Shown here piece by piece: positions 7,799 to 16,074 of a stretch of DNA of 37,934 bases. Below the pieces are notes generated by a model. It did no database searches. It was not told the origin of the DNA and worked only from the letters and a program-made list of their open reading frames with translations. Source of the DNA: Spirochaetota bacterium (GTDB taxonomy: Bacteria; Spirochaetota; Spirochaetia; Treponematales; Treponemataceae). Every line of letters begins with the position of its first letter. The stretch's first letter is position 1. The position numbers were made by a program, and so were the translations under genes. The stretch is taken from positions 1-37,934 of the forward strand of contig JAEEQG010000067.1 of assembly GCA_016285185.1 (NCBI GenBank), given 5' to 3'.

Positions 7799-8146
7799 AT
7801 GAAGATTGCAATAACGTATGAAAAAGAAACTGGAAACGTATTCCAGCATTTTGGAAAAACTCAGTATTTTAAGATTTATCAGATTGAAGACGGTAAAATC
7901 GTTTCATCAGAAATTATCGATAACGGGGGAAACGGTCATCATGATCTTCCACCATATCTTAAGAATCTTGGAGTAGAAACTCTGATTCTCGGAAACCGCG
8001 GTCAGGGTGCAATAGATGCAATCAGAGCAGCCGGCTTAAAAGAATTGCCGGGAATTACAGGCAAAGCCGATGATGCAGCAGAACTTTTTGCAAAGGGAGA
8101 ACTCAAACCTAACTTTGCCGCTAAATGCAACCACCACGGTGTGTAA
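7799..8146 (+). CDS. NifX/NifB-like dinitrogenase iron-molybdenum cofactor biosynthesis domain protein
   Basis: The 115-residue protein is a single Nitro_FeMo-Co domain: MKIAITYEKETGNVFQHFGKTQYF at the start, the glycine-rich DNGGNGHHDLPPYL segment and LILGNRGQGAIDAIRAAG. Members of this RNase H-like fold bind Fe-S clusters or FeMo-co precursors in nitrogen fixers. In fermentative anaerobes stand-alone copies are common and their role is unclear. No other nif gene is in the window, so nitrogen fixation should not be inferred. A strong GGAGG lies 5-9 bases before the ATG. It ends 91 bases before the convergent GNAT, with a terminator hairpin between. Confidence 0.85.
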   Translation: MKIAITYEKETGNVFQHFGKTQYFKIYQIEDGKIVSSEIIDNGGNGHHDLPPYLKNLGVETLILGNRGQGAIDAIRAAGLKELPGITGKADDAAELFAKGELKPNFAAKCNHHGV

Positions 8147-8182
8147 ATTAACCAAAGTTAATAGCTTGGAGCGATAAAAGCA

Positions 8183-8214
8183 GGCAGATATTAAAAGGTA
8201 TAATAATCTGCCAT
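8183..8214. terminator. Probable bidirectional terminator hairpin
   Basis: GGCAGATATTA at 8183-8193 pairs with TAATAATCTGCC at 8201-8212 with a single bulged base and a 7-base loop. It lies between two convergent gene ends. Short T runs follow on both strands (ATTTC on plus, GCTTTTATC on minus), so it may serve both genes. Confidence 0.6.
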
Positions 8215-8237
8215 TTCAATTAAGCGAATTGTGAAAA

Positions 8238-9020
8238 CTATTTTGCAAAATCCTTTTTCTCCAGCGGCTGTGATTCTGCTTCTATCCAAAAAGGCTTAAA
8301 ACCGCATTCGAGAGCGGTTTTCCAAGATGGAAGATTTGAAAGACTTGTACCGTAATACGGGATTGCATCACGGCGGAAGGTCTCGTTTCTTAAAAGTGTC
8401 ACAAGAGTTTTTGCTACACCGCGGCCACGATATTCGGGAAGAACATCAATTCCGATCTGCCACAATTCCGGAGTATCAGCGGAGCAGCCGGCCATACCCA
8501 TAATTTTATCGCCATCCATGGCAACTACACAAAGCACATCAGGGCGCTCCGGATTAAACTTGTCACAGATTGCATTCGGGAATTTCTCATTCCCATAAAA
8601 AGGAGTGATATCCTTTTGTTCAAGCCATTTGATTTTAAGATCAGTGTGTATTTCCATCAGCTCAGGTTCCGGCATAAACATGTGATGAGTCAGAGCCATT
8701 TTATAACCGTGCTTTCCAAGTTCGCATTCAAGTTCAAAATAATTATGCTGTTCAAAAAGCCAGATTCCCTGCTTTCCTTTTACCCATTCATTAAGCCAGG
8801 AATGAATTGATTCATCAGCAGATATTACGGTGCTCTTTCCAAAAGTTGCCATCTGCAAAAAGAAAGGCTTGTCAGAAAACTTTCTGCGCTTTTCGCTCAT
8901 GCACGCCACGGCAATAACATTTTCGCTTTTATCAAAATCGTGAGGAGAACAATTAAATTCAAACGCAATCTGATTTTTTATCTTTTCTTCGATTTCTTTT
9001 TTACTTAGATTAAAACCCAT
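8238..9020 (-). CDS. GNAT family N-acetyltransferase
   Basis: This 260-residue GNAT has a long N-terminal region without recognisable features (including NWLNEW-like WLNEWVKGKQGIWLF). A C-terminal acetyltransferase domain spans about 120-255. The acetyl-CoA loop is YRGRGVAKTL, preceded by the strand LWQIGIDVLPE and followed by YYGTSLSNLPSWKTALECGFKPFW, where the residue pattern N-x-x-S-x-x-x-A-x-x-x-G-F is typical of the alpha-4 region. The substrate is unknown. An AGAGGA site six bases upstream supports the ATG. It is the last gene of the operon M16 peptidase, RsmG, histidine phosphatase, GNAT. Confidence 0.82.
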   Translation of the reverse strand: MGFNLSKKEIEEKIKNQIAFEFNCSPHDFDKSENVIAVACMSEKRRKFSDKPFFLQMATFGKSTVISADESIHSWLNEWVKGKQGIWLFEQHNYFELECELGKHGYKMALTHHMFMPEPELMEIHTDLKIKWLEQKDITPFYGNEKFPNAICDKFNPERPDVLCVVAMDGDKIMGMAGCSADTPELWQIGIDVLPEYRGRGVAKTLVTLLRNETFRRDAIPYYGTSLSNLPSWKTALECGFKPFWIEAESQPLEKKDFAK

Positions 9021-9049
9021 TTTTTCCTCTGATTTGATTATATCAGGTA

Positions 9050-9721
9050 TTACACATTCTTCAAATGACGGGAATCGTTCAGCAGTTCTATAACCGGCAA
9101 TGTAAGTACTCCCGGAGTTTTATCGAATTTTAAAACAGAAATTGTGGTATGCGGAAAATTGTATAGAACTCCACAAATATACGGAAACTGCTGATTCAAT
9201 GTTCGGGCAAGAAAGGCAGCGCTGACACCGCCATGGCAAAAGACCGCGATTGTCCGTTCTTCATCGGTATCACGAGTACAACGGTAATAAAGCCCTTCAC
9301 GTTCGTACCCCAAAGTTGCCAGCCATTTATCCGCTTCTATACCGATTTTATCTGCATCTATTGTTGAGTAATTGTCTTTAAAAACAGGATATTCTCTCCA
9401 ATCAGGAATCTGAAGATTATGTCCGTTTTTTATAAGATCTTTAACCCCAAACCAAGGGTTCCATTTATCGTCATACAATTCGCCTTCTCGTCCGTAACGG
9501 ATCTCGCGCATAAAATCCAAAATCTGAATGTTTTTGATTCCTGAGACTTTTAAAAACGCTTGGGCAGTCTGTACAGCACGCCCAAGCGGCGAAGAATAAA
9601 TCTCATCAATTTCTTCCTCCAAAAGCCGCTTAGCAGCAACCTTTGCCTGTTTGTGTCCAAGTTCTGTGAGACAGTCTTTCTCGTAATCCGGTTCTCCATG
9701 ACGTATCAATACAATTCGCAT
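9050..9721 (-). CDS. Histidine phosphatase family protein (phosphoglycerate mutase-like)
   Basis: The 223-residue protein begins with RHGEP (R7, H8, G9, E10), where H8 is the phospho-accepting histidine. It continues with LTELGHKQA and IYSSPLGRAVQTAQ, the standard second part of the active site. The late catalytic histidine lies in FCHGGVSAAFLA. These are the marks of the phosphoglycerate mutase/acid phosphatase superfamily, whose members dephosphorylate sugars, nucleotides, cobalamin intermediates or proteins. The sequence alone does not identify the substrate; it lacks the longer insertions of cofactor-dependent mutases. It lies 10 bases after RsmG and 29 bases before the GNAT on the same strand, so cotranscription is likely. 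Confidence 0.82.
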   Translation of the reverse strand: MRIVLIRHGEPDYEKDCLTELGHKQAKVAAKRLLEEEIDEIYSSPLGRAVQTAQAFLKVSGIKNIQILDFMREIRYGREGELYDDKWNPWFGVKDLIKNGHNLQIPDWREYPVFKDNYSTIDADKIGIEADKWLATLGYEREGLYYRCTRDTDEERTIAVFCHGGVSAAFLARTLNQQFPYICGVLYNFPHTTISVLKFDKTPGVLTLPVIELLNDSRHLKNV

Positions 9722-9731
9722 ATTTTTCCCT

Positions 9732-10391
9732 TCATTTTGTAATCACTACAAGATTTCTCTCATGTTCTTCGGTATCATCAAGAAAATCGGTTCTTAGCTT
9801 TTCAATTTTCCAGCCACCGATACTTTGTTCAATGCCTTTCATTTCCTGCTCAATTTTTGATTTTTTTGCCTTGTAAGCAGCAAGGAAACCCTCCGGTTTT
9901 ATGAGCCGGAACAAAGTTTGCGTCATATGCTTGTCCAACGGCCTAAAAGCACGGAATACCGCTGCATCAAAGGCTTCTGCAGGTGCTTTTTCCGCTTCTG
10001 AATTCAGAACAGTCACATTATTCAGTCCCAGTATAAGAACACAATTCTCAAGAAAAGCACAACGCCTGCTCATACGTTCTATGAGCGTAAACTTAGTATC
10101 AGGGAAAACAATCGCAAGAGGGATGCCCGGCAAACCGCCTCCTGATCCCACATCAGCCACGGATAGCCCGGCTTTGGACTGGAATAGTTCCTTTAAAACA
10201 GGTACGGCGGTAAGACTGTCAAAAATATGCTTTTGGATTATTTCCTGCTCGGTTTGTGCATTTACCATGTTATAAGAACTGTTAAAAAGAAACAGTTCTT
10301 TTGCATACTTTTGCAAAACCGGCAGGTAATCCACATTTATTCCCAATTCACCTAATAGTGAATCATAGGAAAAAGTATTTCCGTTATTCAT
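9732..10391 (-). CDS. rsmG: 16S rRNA (guanine-527-N7)-methyltransferase
   Basis: This 219-residue class I methyltransferase shows the RsmG hallmarks: KHIFDSL at 54-60, the SAM-binding DVGSGGGLPGIP at 80-91, and LIERMSRRCAFLENC after motif II. It also has VTVLNSEAE and the FRAF segment that precedes motif IV. RsmG methylates N7 of G527 in 16S rRNA in the 530 loop of the small subunit. Loss of this enzyme gives low-level streptomycin resistance in other bacteria. Its ATG overlaps the stop of the upstream M16 peptidase by 8 bases, implying translational coupling. It does not sit beside mnmG or parAB, its common partners elsewhere. Confidence 0.92.
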   Translation of the reverse strand: MNNGNTFSYDSLLGELGINVDYLPVLQKYAKELFLFNSSYNMVNAQTEQEIIQKHIFDSLTAVPVLKELFQSKAGLSVADVGSGGGLPGIPLAIVFPDTKFTLIERMSRRCAFLENCVLILGLNNVTVLNSEAEKAPAEAFDAAVFRAFRPLDKHMTQTLFRLIKPEGFLAAYKAKKSKIEQEMKGIEQSIGGWKIEKLRTDFLDDTEEHERNLVVITK

Positions 10392-13374
10392 TTACCAAGT
10401 TTATAACCGAATCAAACTTGAGGCCGCTGCTGTTAAGCGCAGTCGGGGAACAGAAAACGGTGTACTGCTTATCGCATTTTATCCTGCTGATTATGTCGAT
10501 CACATCGGATACACTGATTGCCTTAAGTTTTTCAATATCATCATAACGCATGGATTTGGTAACTCCGCGCAAGTATTCGACAGCATCCGAATAAGCTTTT
10601 GAATACACACCTCGCGGTGCAGTAAGGATTCCATAGCGGGAAATGATATAAGGATTGATTTTTTCCTGCGAAAGCTCCAATGAAGGCAATGCTTTTGAAA
10701 CTGCCCTATATATGCTTATTGTCTTGTCCAGAGAAGGATCCCTAAAGCTGTAAGCACAGAAAGTGTTACCCGTAATCGCGGAATAACCGCCATAGGCACC
10801 ACCTTGAAGACGGATTTTTGGAGTATAATATTCGTTCGAAAGAATATCAGAGGCTATTGAAAAAGCTATTTTGTCTTTTTTGTCAAATTCCTGAACAGTG
10901 ACGGTATAATTGACGGAATCGTTGATGATAAAGGCTTCTCTTGCAGCAGGCTGTTTTATCTGCGTGTACGTTTTTTGTACAGGAGCATCATAAGCACCCA
11001 GTTTGTTTATAATGAACACTCCGGCTTCACTTGCAGCCTTACGGGTACCTGCAGTTATAATCACAGGATCTGCAGCTACAAGCATTTTATCTCTTACTGA
11101 AATAAGTTTTTCAATAATGACTGCGGCATTATCATTAACATCCTTGTATACCTGTTGTATAAAATCGTAACTCGGGATACCTGTAAGCCAGTCTGTCAAT
11201 GTATGCGCAGGATTTGACGCTGCAAGCGCCCGTTTGAGTGCATATACAACAGCATTGCTCTGAATCTGATAATCCGCATTGCCTTTTTCCATTGCAACAA
11301 GCACTTTCAGTCTGTTAGGCTCAAGAATAGAATTATACAGAATCGTTCTCATAAGTTTTTCTGCTTCTTCGGAAACAGCCGGCTCCGAAGACCAGCGGAA
11401 AGTCATCACAGGATAAGAATTTGTATATGTATCATCAGTATAAAAAGGTTCTACAGCAGAATCAACTTTCAAAATAAGTTTGCTCAGTTTGTAGTCAACT
11501 TCTTCCTCACTCATAGTACCGGCAGGGAGTCTTCCCAAAAGCGAGAGATACAAGTCCGCATACTGAAGTTCCTCCGGTGTAAGGTGCGAGAGGTTCAGCA
11601 TTATGCCGGTCTGAAGAGCAGAACCGGTAACATTTACATGAAGGGTTCTGTATCCGTTCTTTTTGGTATCATAAACATTTACTTTGTCCAGAGTATTCTC
11701 AAGGTTTTCGGGCTCAAGAACATGCATCTTGTTTACACTCTCTGCCTCAATAGCATCCGGCTCAGAAAGCCACTTTTTGAAAGCAGCTGTTTCTGCAACA
11801 AGTTTTTGGATTTCTTGCTTTGACAGTGATTTTTTGTAATTTTCAAGACGTTTGAGTTCCGCCTGTTCCTGTTCTTCGGCAAGTCCGGCTTTTGGTTCAA
11901 TTATTGCAAGAACGGAGTGGTTGTTCTTTACCAGGTATTTGTCAACAACCCTTCTTACGTCCTGTTCACTCACATTCTGAACATCATAGCTTGCAGTAGC
12001 AAACGCATATGGTGATTTTACAGCCAGCTGGCCTTCTGCCATACTTCTTACAATCTCAAGTCCTATCGAAGTGTTTTCTCTGGCAAGCAGAGCGTTTGCA
12101 TAGTAGTTGGACTTTATTGATTCAAAAAGCATCTGTTCTACGCCCGAATCTGCTACAGACTTAAAGGATTCAGTAACATACCGCTCAAAAGTGCTTGCCC
12201 TGGCAGGGTCCACATTCTGAGCAATTACCTCAAATTGAGGCTGCCGTGTTGAAATGTTCAGACTGATAAAGTAAGAATCAGCAATTCCACTCGCTTTGAG
12301 CCGCTGCAACAAGGGCGAATTCTGATTGTTGAGAATGTTGATAGCAAGCAAAAGGGCAGGAATGTCCTTTTCTTCTATATCGCTGATTGCATATCCCTTT
12401 GCTATTGCGGATGTTTTTGTGGTTTTTGTTCCAACAGTAACAGGAAAATTCCTGTAAACGGATTTTGATTTGTTAAAAGGCTTTTGAGGTGCAATCTCTA
12501 CAAGCGTAATTGATTTTTCGTAGTTTGCAAGCCACTCAGAATCCAAAAATTTCAAGAAAGACTTTATATCAAGATCGCCGTATACACTTATGATAGAGTT
12601 TGAAGGAACAAAATACTTGTCATGATAGGCTTTGAGCTGGTCAACTGACAAACTCGGGATTGTTTCTGTCTTTCCTCCTGAATCATTTTTAATGAGCGTA
12701 TCAGGGAAAAGCGTTTCGCGGACAGAAGTAGATAAAGCACGCAGAATGTTGGAATTTGCGCCTTTCATTTCATTATATACAATTCCGTTTATTGTAAGGG
12801 GAGAAGATTCTTTCTCAAGTTCATAACGCCAACCTTCACGCTTAAAAATCATGCTGTCCAGATCCGGTTCAAGAACCGCTGAAAGATAATAGTCAGCAAG
12901 TTTTGTAAACTGTCTTTCATCAGTGGATGAAAAAGGAAACTGAATGTAACTGGTATAAGTTGTCGCGTTCATAAAAGTGTTCAGCGTTGTATTTGAGATT
13001 CCGTTGAAAACTTCCTTACCCGGATATTTTTTTGTGGACGCAAGCGTCATGTGTTCAAGAATATGGTTTGCACCATTGTTCTGCTCCGGCGGGGTACTTA
13101 CTGTCACGCAAAAAGAGAGGTTTTTGTCATCGTTTGCCACATACTGTATTATCGCACCGCTTTTGATATGTTCCAAAATAAATGCGGTACCCTGAACCAT
13201 ATCTATTCTTTTTGTATCAAGGAGCTTGTAGCCCAAAGCAGAAAAATCGGTATCCGAAACCTTGACGACAGGAGCAGACTGTACAACACCTGAAGTTTGG
13301 CATGAAAAAAAGCAGAAAGAAAAACTGAAAAAACAGATACCAATAAAAACAAATCTGAAAAAACGGGATTTCAT
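10384..13374 (-). CDS. M16C-type zinc metallopeptidase lipoprotein (insulinase/PreP-like)
   Basis: The protein has 996 residues. The N-terminus has a lipoprotein signal: basic MKSR, a very hydrophobic phenylalanine-rich stretch and FFSC with C25 as lipidation site. The inverted zinc motif HILEH occupies 104-108 (ligands H104 and H108, catalytic E107), and the third ligand is probably E202 in YNEMKGA. The length and the four-domain layout, including the M16C linker region near 500-590, fit the PreP/presequence-protease group. These close around and degrade unfolded peptides. In this cell it would be anchored in the periplasm or envelope. The start has a GGA ribosome site; it shares a 117-base divergent region with the NfuA-like gene and overlaps rsmG by 8 bases. 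Confidence 0.88.
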   Translation of the reverse strand: MKSRFFRFVFIGICFFSFSFCFFSCQTSGVVQSAPVVKVSDTDFSALGYKLLDTKRIDMVQGTAFILEHIKSGAIIQYVANDDKNLSFCVTVSTPPEQNNGANHILEHMTLASTKKYPGKEVFNGISNTTLNTFMNATTYTSYIQFPFSSTDERQFTKLADYYLSAVLEPDLDSMIFKREGWRYELEKESSPLTINGIVYNEMKGANSNILRALSTSVRETLFPDTLIKNDSGGKTETIPSLSVDQLKAYHDKYFVPSNSIISVYGDLDIKSFLKFLDSEWLANYEKSITLVEIAPQKPFNKSKSVYRNFPVTVGTKTTKTSAIAKGYAISDIEEKDIPALLLAINILNNQNSPLLQRLKASGIADSYFISLNISTRQPQFEVIAQNVDPARASTFERYVTESFKSVADSGVEQMLFESIKSNYYANALLARENTSIGLEIVRSMAEGQLAVKSPYAFATASYDVQNVSEQDVRRVVDKYLVKNNHSVLAIIEPKAGLAEEQEQAELKRLENYKKSLSKQEIQKLVAETAAFKKWLSEPDAIEAESVNKMHVLEPENLENTLDKVNVYDTKKNGYRTLHVNVTGSALQTGIMLNLSHLTPEELQYADLYLSLLGRLPAGTMSEEEVDYKLSKLILKVDSAVEPFYTDDTYTNSYPVMTFRWSSEPAVSEEAEKLMRTILYNSILEPNRLKVLVAMEKGNADYQIQSNAVVYALKRALAASNPAHTLTDWLTGIPSYDFIQQVYKDVNDNAAVIIEKLISVRDKMLVAADPVIITAGTRKAASEAGVFIINKLGAYDAPVQKTYTQIKQPAAREAFIINDSVNYTVTVQEFDKKDKIAFSIASDILSNEYYTPKIRLQGGAYGGYSAITGNTFCAYSFRDPSLDKTISIYRAVSKALPSLELSQEKINPYIISRYGILTAPRGVYSKAYSDAVEYLRGVTKSMRYDDIEKLKAISVSDVIDIISRIKCDKQYTVFCSPTALNSSGLKFDSVINLVNE

Positions 13375-13445
13375 AGTATTTTTCCTTTTATTTTTAAATT
13401 ATTCGTTGTTAATTATAAGTATACACATTTTTACGATGAATGTCA

Positions 13446-13473
13446 TTGACCAATTAAAAAATAGATGTATATT
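13446..13473 (+). promoter_or_regulatory. Sigma-70-type promoter for the NfuA-SlyD-PrsW operon
   Basis: TTGACC (13446-13451) and TATATT (13468-13473) are separated by 16 bases, and an AGGAG ribosome site follows just upstream of the ATG at 13492. The predicted transcription start is near 13480, leaving a short leader. Confidence 0.55.
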
Positions 13474-13491
13474 TAACATAAGGAGAAATAT

Positions 13492-13722
13492 ATGACTTTG
13501 GAAGAAAAGGTAAAACAAGCATTGGAAACTATGCGCCCTCAGCTTCAGGCAGACGGCGGAGACTTGGAATTTGTATCTCTCGACCCGGACGGAAAAGTTT
13601 TTGTAAAGCTGACCGGTGCATGCGGCGGATGCCCTATGGCAACAATGACGCTGAAACAGGGTGTCGAGCGCTATCTTAAAGACACAATCCCCGAAGTAAC
13701 AGAAGTTGTTCAGGCATTTTAA
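13492..13722 (+). CDS. NifU-like C-terminal domain protein (NfuA-type Fe-S scaffold)
   Basis: The 76-residue protein is a single Nfu domain: an N-terminal helix (EEKVKQALETMRPQLQADGGDLEFV), strands, then the CxxC motif GACGGCP with C44 and C47. It ends with TLKQGVERYLKDTIPEV. Two subunits share one [4Fe-4S] cluster through this motif and pass it to apo-proteins. Its ATG follows AGGAG by 6 bases. It is the first gene of a three-gene run with 12 bases to the SlyD-type gene, which has its own cysteine-rich tail. Confidence 0.9.
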   Translation: MTLEEKVKQALETMRPQLQADGGDLEFVSLDPDGKVFVKLTGACGGCPMATMTLKQGVERYLKDTIPEVTEVVQAF

Positions 13723-13734
13723 GTAGGAATACGG

Positions 13735-14250
13735 ATGAAAATCGAAAACAATACTGTTGTTTATATTGACTATACATTAAAGAACAAGGACGGAGAGCTG
13801 ATTGACACATCAAAGGGACAGGCTCCGTTAAAATTCATTTTCGGAACCAATTCCATAATCCCAGGCCTTGAAAAGGAACTGTCGGGCAAACAGAAAGGCG
13901 ATAGTTTTTCTGTAATGGTTCCTGCAGCGGAAGGATACGGCGAGTATTCGGATGATCTGATGCTTTCTGTTCCCCGCACTCAGTTTGACACAGACGCAAA
14001 AATTGAACCCGGAATGCAATTTCAGGCGGGAGCAGGACAGATTGTGACAGTCAAATCAGTCACAGAAGACACTGTTGTTGTGGATGCAAACCATCCCCTT
14101 GCAGGTGTTGATTTATTTTTTGACATAAACGTTGTTGACGTTGCCGAAGTTACTCCCGAAGACCTGCAAACCGGATGCGGAGGTTGTGGCGGTGGATGCG
14201 GCAGCTGCGGCGGAGGTTGTGGAAGCAGTTGCGGTGGTTGCGGAGCTTAA
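13735..14250 (+). CDS. slyD: SlyD-type FKBP peptidyl-prolyl isomerase with Cys/Gly-rich tail
   Basis: The 171-residue protein starts with the SlyD strand pattern VVYIDYTLKNKDGELIDTS, then PLKFIFGTNSIIPGLEKEL and the flap inserted chaperone domain (GYGEYSDDLMLSVPRTQF, with NHPLAGVDLFFDINVV closing the FKBP fold). It therefore joins a prolyl cis-trans isomerase to an unfolded-protein-binding domain. SlyD of enterobacteria has a histidine-rich nickel-binding tail. Here the last 26 residues (146-171) consist of Gly, Ser and seven cysteines in C-G-G-C-like spacing, with no histidine. I infer a soft-metal or Fe-S-related tail. It is translated right after the NfuA-like gene and 6 bases before the PrsW-like gene. 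Confidence 0.88.
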   Translation: MKIENNTVVYIDYTLKNKDGELIDTSKGQAPLKFIFGTNSIIPGLEKELSGKQKGDSFSVMVPAAEGYGEYSDDLMLSVPRTQFDTDAKIEPGMQFQAGAGQIVTVKSVTEDTVVVDANHPLAGVDLFFDINVVDVAEVTPEDLQTGCGGCGGGCGSCGGGCGSSCGGCGA

Positions 14251-14256
14251 CAGCTG

Positions 14257-14889
14257 ATGTCCGTATTTTTTAACGGTTTTGTCTGTTTCATACCGTTGAT
14301 TATCACAGTCTGCATCGTTGTTTTCATCGACAGGCAAATAAGCCTTTTTAAAATCGCAGCAGCAATCGTGACAGGGTTTGCAGTTTTTTTCCCGATAACA
14401 ATAATTCAAACCCTGTTTACTGGTTTCCCTTTTTTTGCAAAAAACCCCGAAAACATTTTTTCGCTTTTTCTTTTAAGCCTTTTTATAAACGGTTTCCTGG
14501 AAGAAAGCATTAAAGCCGCTTTTCTTTTTTTCTTACGACCTGCAAAACTATCACAAAAAACATTCTTTTTGCTTTCAGTTGTCTGTGGAATTACGGCGGG
14601 CTGCGCAGAGGCACTCATATACCTAAAATACGGACTTTCACAGATTCCAGTACGTTTTATGGCAATAACCTTACACGGACTATGTGCGGGGCTTTCGTCC
14701 TTTTCATTCAAAACATCAGACAGAGAGAGCAAAAATCTGATTCCAATCCTGCTATCCGTGCTGATTCACGGGTTATATGACTTTTTTTGCAGTTTGGGTG
14801 GATACTACATGTTTTTTTCTGTTTTATGCGTAGGATTTCTCATTTTTCAATGTGCCTCCTACTCTGCAAAACATTTTGACAAAACATAA
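14257..14889 (+). CDS. PrsW-family intramembrane metalloprotease-like protein
   Basis: The 210-residue polytopic membrane protein has about seven hydrophobic segments. The family's conserved polar residues lie in or next to them: E82-E83 with K86 (FLEESIKA), E118 in GCAEALIY, H140 in TLHGLCAG, and H171 with D175 in LIHGLYDF. This is the pattern of PrsW, which cleaves anti-sigma factor RsiW at site 1 in Bacillus, and of the wider CPBP/glutamic membrane protease superfamily. No anti-sigma factor gene lies beside it, so the substrate is unknown. It follows the SlyD-type gene by 6 bases and probably shares the operon. Its 3' end contains the promoter for the next gene. Confidence 0.78.
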   Translation: MSVFFNGFVCFIPLIITVCIVVFIDRQISLFKIAAAIVTGFAVFFPITIIQTLFTGFPFFAKNPENIFSLFLLSLFINGFLEESIKAAFLFFLRPAKLSQKTFFLLSVVCGITAGCAEALIYLKYGLSQIPVRFMAITLHGLCAGLSSFSFKTSDRESKNLIPILLSVLIHGLYDFFCSLGGYYMFFSVLCVGFLIFQCASYSAKHFDKT

Positions 14890-14903
14890 ATATTTGTTAT
14901 ATG
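14876..14903 (+). promoter_or_regulatory. Promoter inside the PrsW gene end, nearly leaderless for the 14912 gene
   Basis: A perfect TTGACA (14876-14881) and TATATG (14898-14903) are spaced by 16 bases. Transcription would begin near 14910, two bases before the ATG at 14912, and no ribosome site is visible. Confidence 0.45.
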
Positions 14904-14911
14904 GTAATTCC

Positions 14912-15310
14912 ATGAAATTCGACATCAAAAAACTAACTTTATACAAAAATCTCCGCTATTCACAAACTGCCGAAAACTTGAACAGAGATGAATCATTAAT
15001 GATATATACCAACGGTGTTTTTAAAAACAATATGAATCCTAATAAAGCGGATTATCTTAAAGAACCCGTCGACTGCGGATTTGCACTTCCTCCGGACTGT
15101 TCTGAACAACCAAAAGAAACGGTACTGCCTGCAGGACAGTATCTTTTTGTACAGGGAAATGCAGAAAAAGATGACATGGCAACAGCGGCCGAAGATCTCT
15201 GGCTTGAATCATTATGGCAGGAAGTAGAGCTTGATCCACAGCAAGTTTTTGTCAGGTATGTTACAGAAGACGGGAGAACAGTCTTTCAGATTTTCAGAAA
15301 AATCCTATAG
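14912..15310 (+). CDS. Hypothetical protein, possibly GyrI-like
   Basis: The 132-residue soluble protein is not confidently recognised. The segment VLPAGQYLFVQG followed by AAEDLWLESLWQEVELD and VFVRYVTEDGRTVFQIFRK resembles the second half of GyrI-like small-molecule-binding domains, in which a P-A-G-x-Y turn is followed by an aromatic-rich helix; this is a weak resemblance. I chose the ATG at 14912 over the upstream in-frame ATG at 14852, which lies within the PrsW gene. The shorter form starts with an ordinary sequence and sits just after a good promoter. It ends 6 bases inside the convergent DUF2259 gene. Confidence 0.65.
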   Translation: MKFDIKKLTLYKNLRYSQTAENLNRDESLMIYTNGVFKNNMNPNKADYLKEPVDCGFALPPDCSEQPKETVLPAGQYLFVQGNAEKDDMATAAEDLWLESLWQEVELDPQQVFVRYVTEDGRTVFQIFRKIL

Positions 15311-16006
15311 TTTTACGGTTTCTACCATGTATTGGATGTAATCGTCTTTTTCTCCGGCAATCTTTTTTTCAATTACAAAAACAAGGCTTGTACCGTCAGC
15401 ATCTGACAGGATACTGTTTATTGAATAACCTTTTACACCTACTCGTTTTGTTTTTGGATTGCCGACAATCATTCGGCGGATAACTTCGTCTTTTTCGTTT
15501 TTAAGTTCTACCAAAAGATAAAAACAAGTTGCAATACCTTTTCCGCTGCCTTCTGAATATTCAACAAGTTTTACATTGTATTGAACCGTTTTTTCTTCTG
15601 TGGAATGCTCAAAATCGCGGAATTCAATCTGTTTTTTTTCTTCAGATTTTCCGCACTGATACAAAAGGACAGAATTTGTTCTGTCAGGGAATTTTTTGGA
15701 TGAAAAGAAATCTGGATTTTCCTGTCGTAAAGTTTTAAAAACTTCGTAACCTGTTTTGTTTTCTGTTTTAAAACTTGCAGCAGTCTTAATTTTTCCGCCG
15801 TTTACAAATTCATTCTTTGCAACATCTACAGTAAAGGCCTCGGCATAACCTCTGGAACCGGCTGATGCATCAACAATCCGACCATATTCGGCAAAGCAAT
15901 AAAAAGCTCCATCAGGAGAAAAACCGATGTCCAAAAAAGAAGAATTTGGTTGTGCGTAAAGAAGTGTCAGTAAAAACAGCAATGCAAAAATACTGAGTCT
16001 TTTCAT
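15305..16006 (-). CDS. DUF2259 family predicted secreted protein
   Basis: The ATG at 16006 gives a 233-residue protein beginning with a clear signal peptide (MKRLSIFALLFLLTLLYAQ), with a likely type I cleavage after AQ or nearby. A GTG ten codons upstream is possible but would place the charged n-region badly. After the signal, FLDIGFSPDGAFYCFAEYGR and SAGSRGYAEAFTVDVAKNEFV match my recollection of DUF2259, a secreted family found mainly in spirochaetes and proteobacteria. The S-P-D-G phrase resembles a beta-propeller blade. The role is unknown; it is expected in the periplasm. It is divergent from the membrane protein at 16075. Confidence 0.7.
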   Translation of the reverse strand: MKRLSIFALLFLLTLLYAQPNSSFLDIGFSPDGAFYCFAEYGRIVDASAGSRGYAEAFTVDVAKNEFVNGGKIKTAASFKTENKTGYEVFKTLRQENPDFFSSKKFPDRTNSVLLYQCGKSEEKKQIEFRDFEHSTEEKTVQYNVKLVEYSEGSGKGIATCFYLLVELKNEKDEVIRRMIVGNPKTKRVGVKGYSINSILSDADGTSLVFVIEKKIAGEKDDYIQYMVETVKL

Positions 16007-16074
16007 AATTAGATTTTCGGAATGTGTAATATTCACCTTTACAGAAATTTAAGTTGAGGGTATTCTATTTCTAT

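Noticed and set aside
7799-8146. Evidence for nitrogen fixation
   Set aside because: Only a stand-alone NifX/NifB-like domain and an Nfu domain are present; such proteins are common in non-fixing anaerobes, and no nifHDK is seen.
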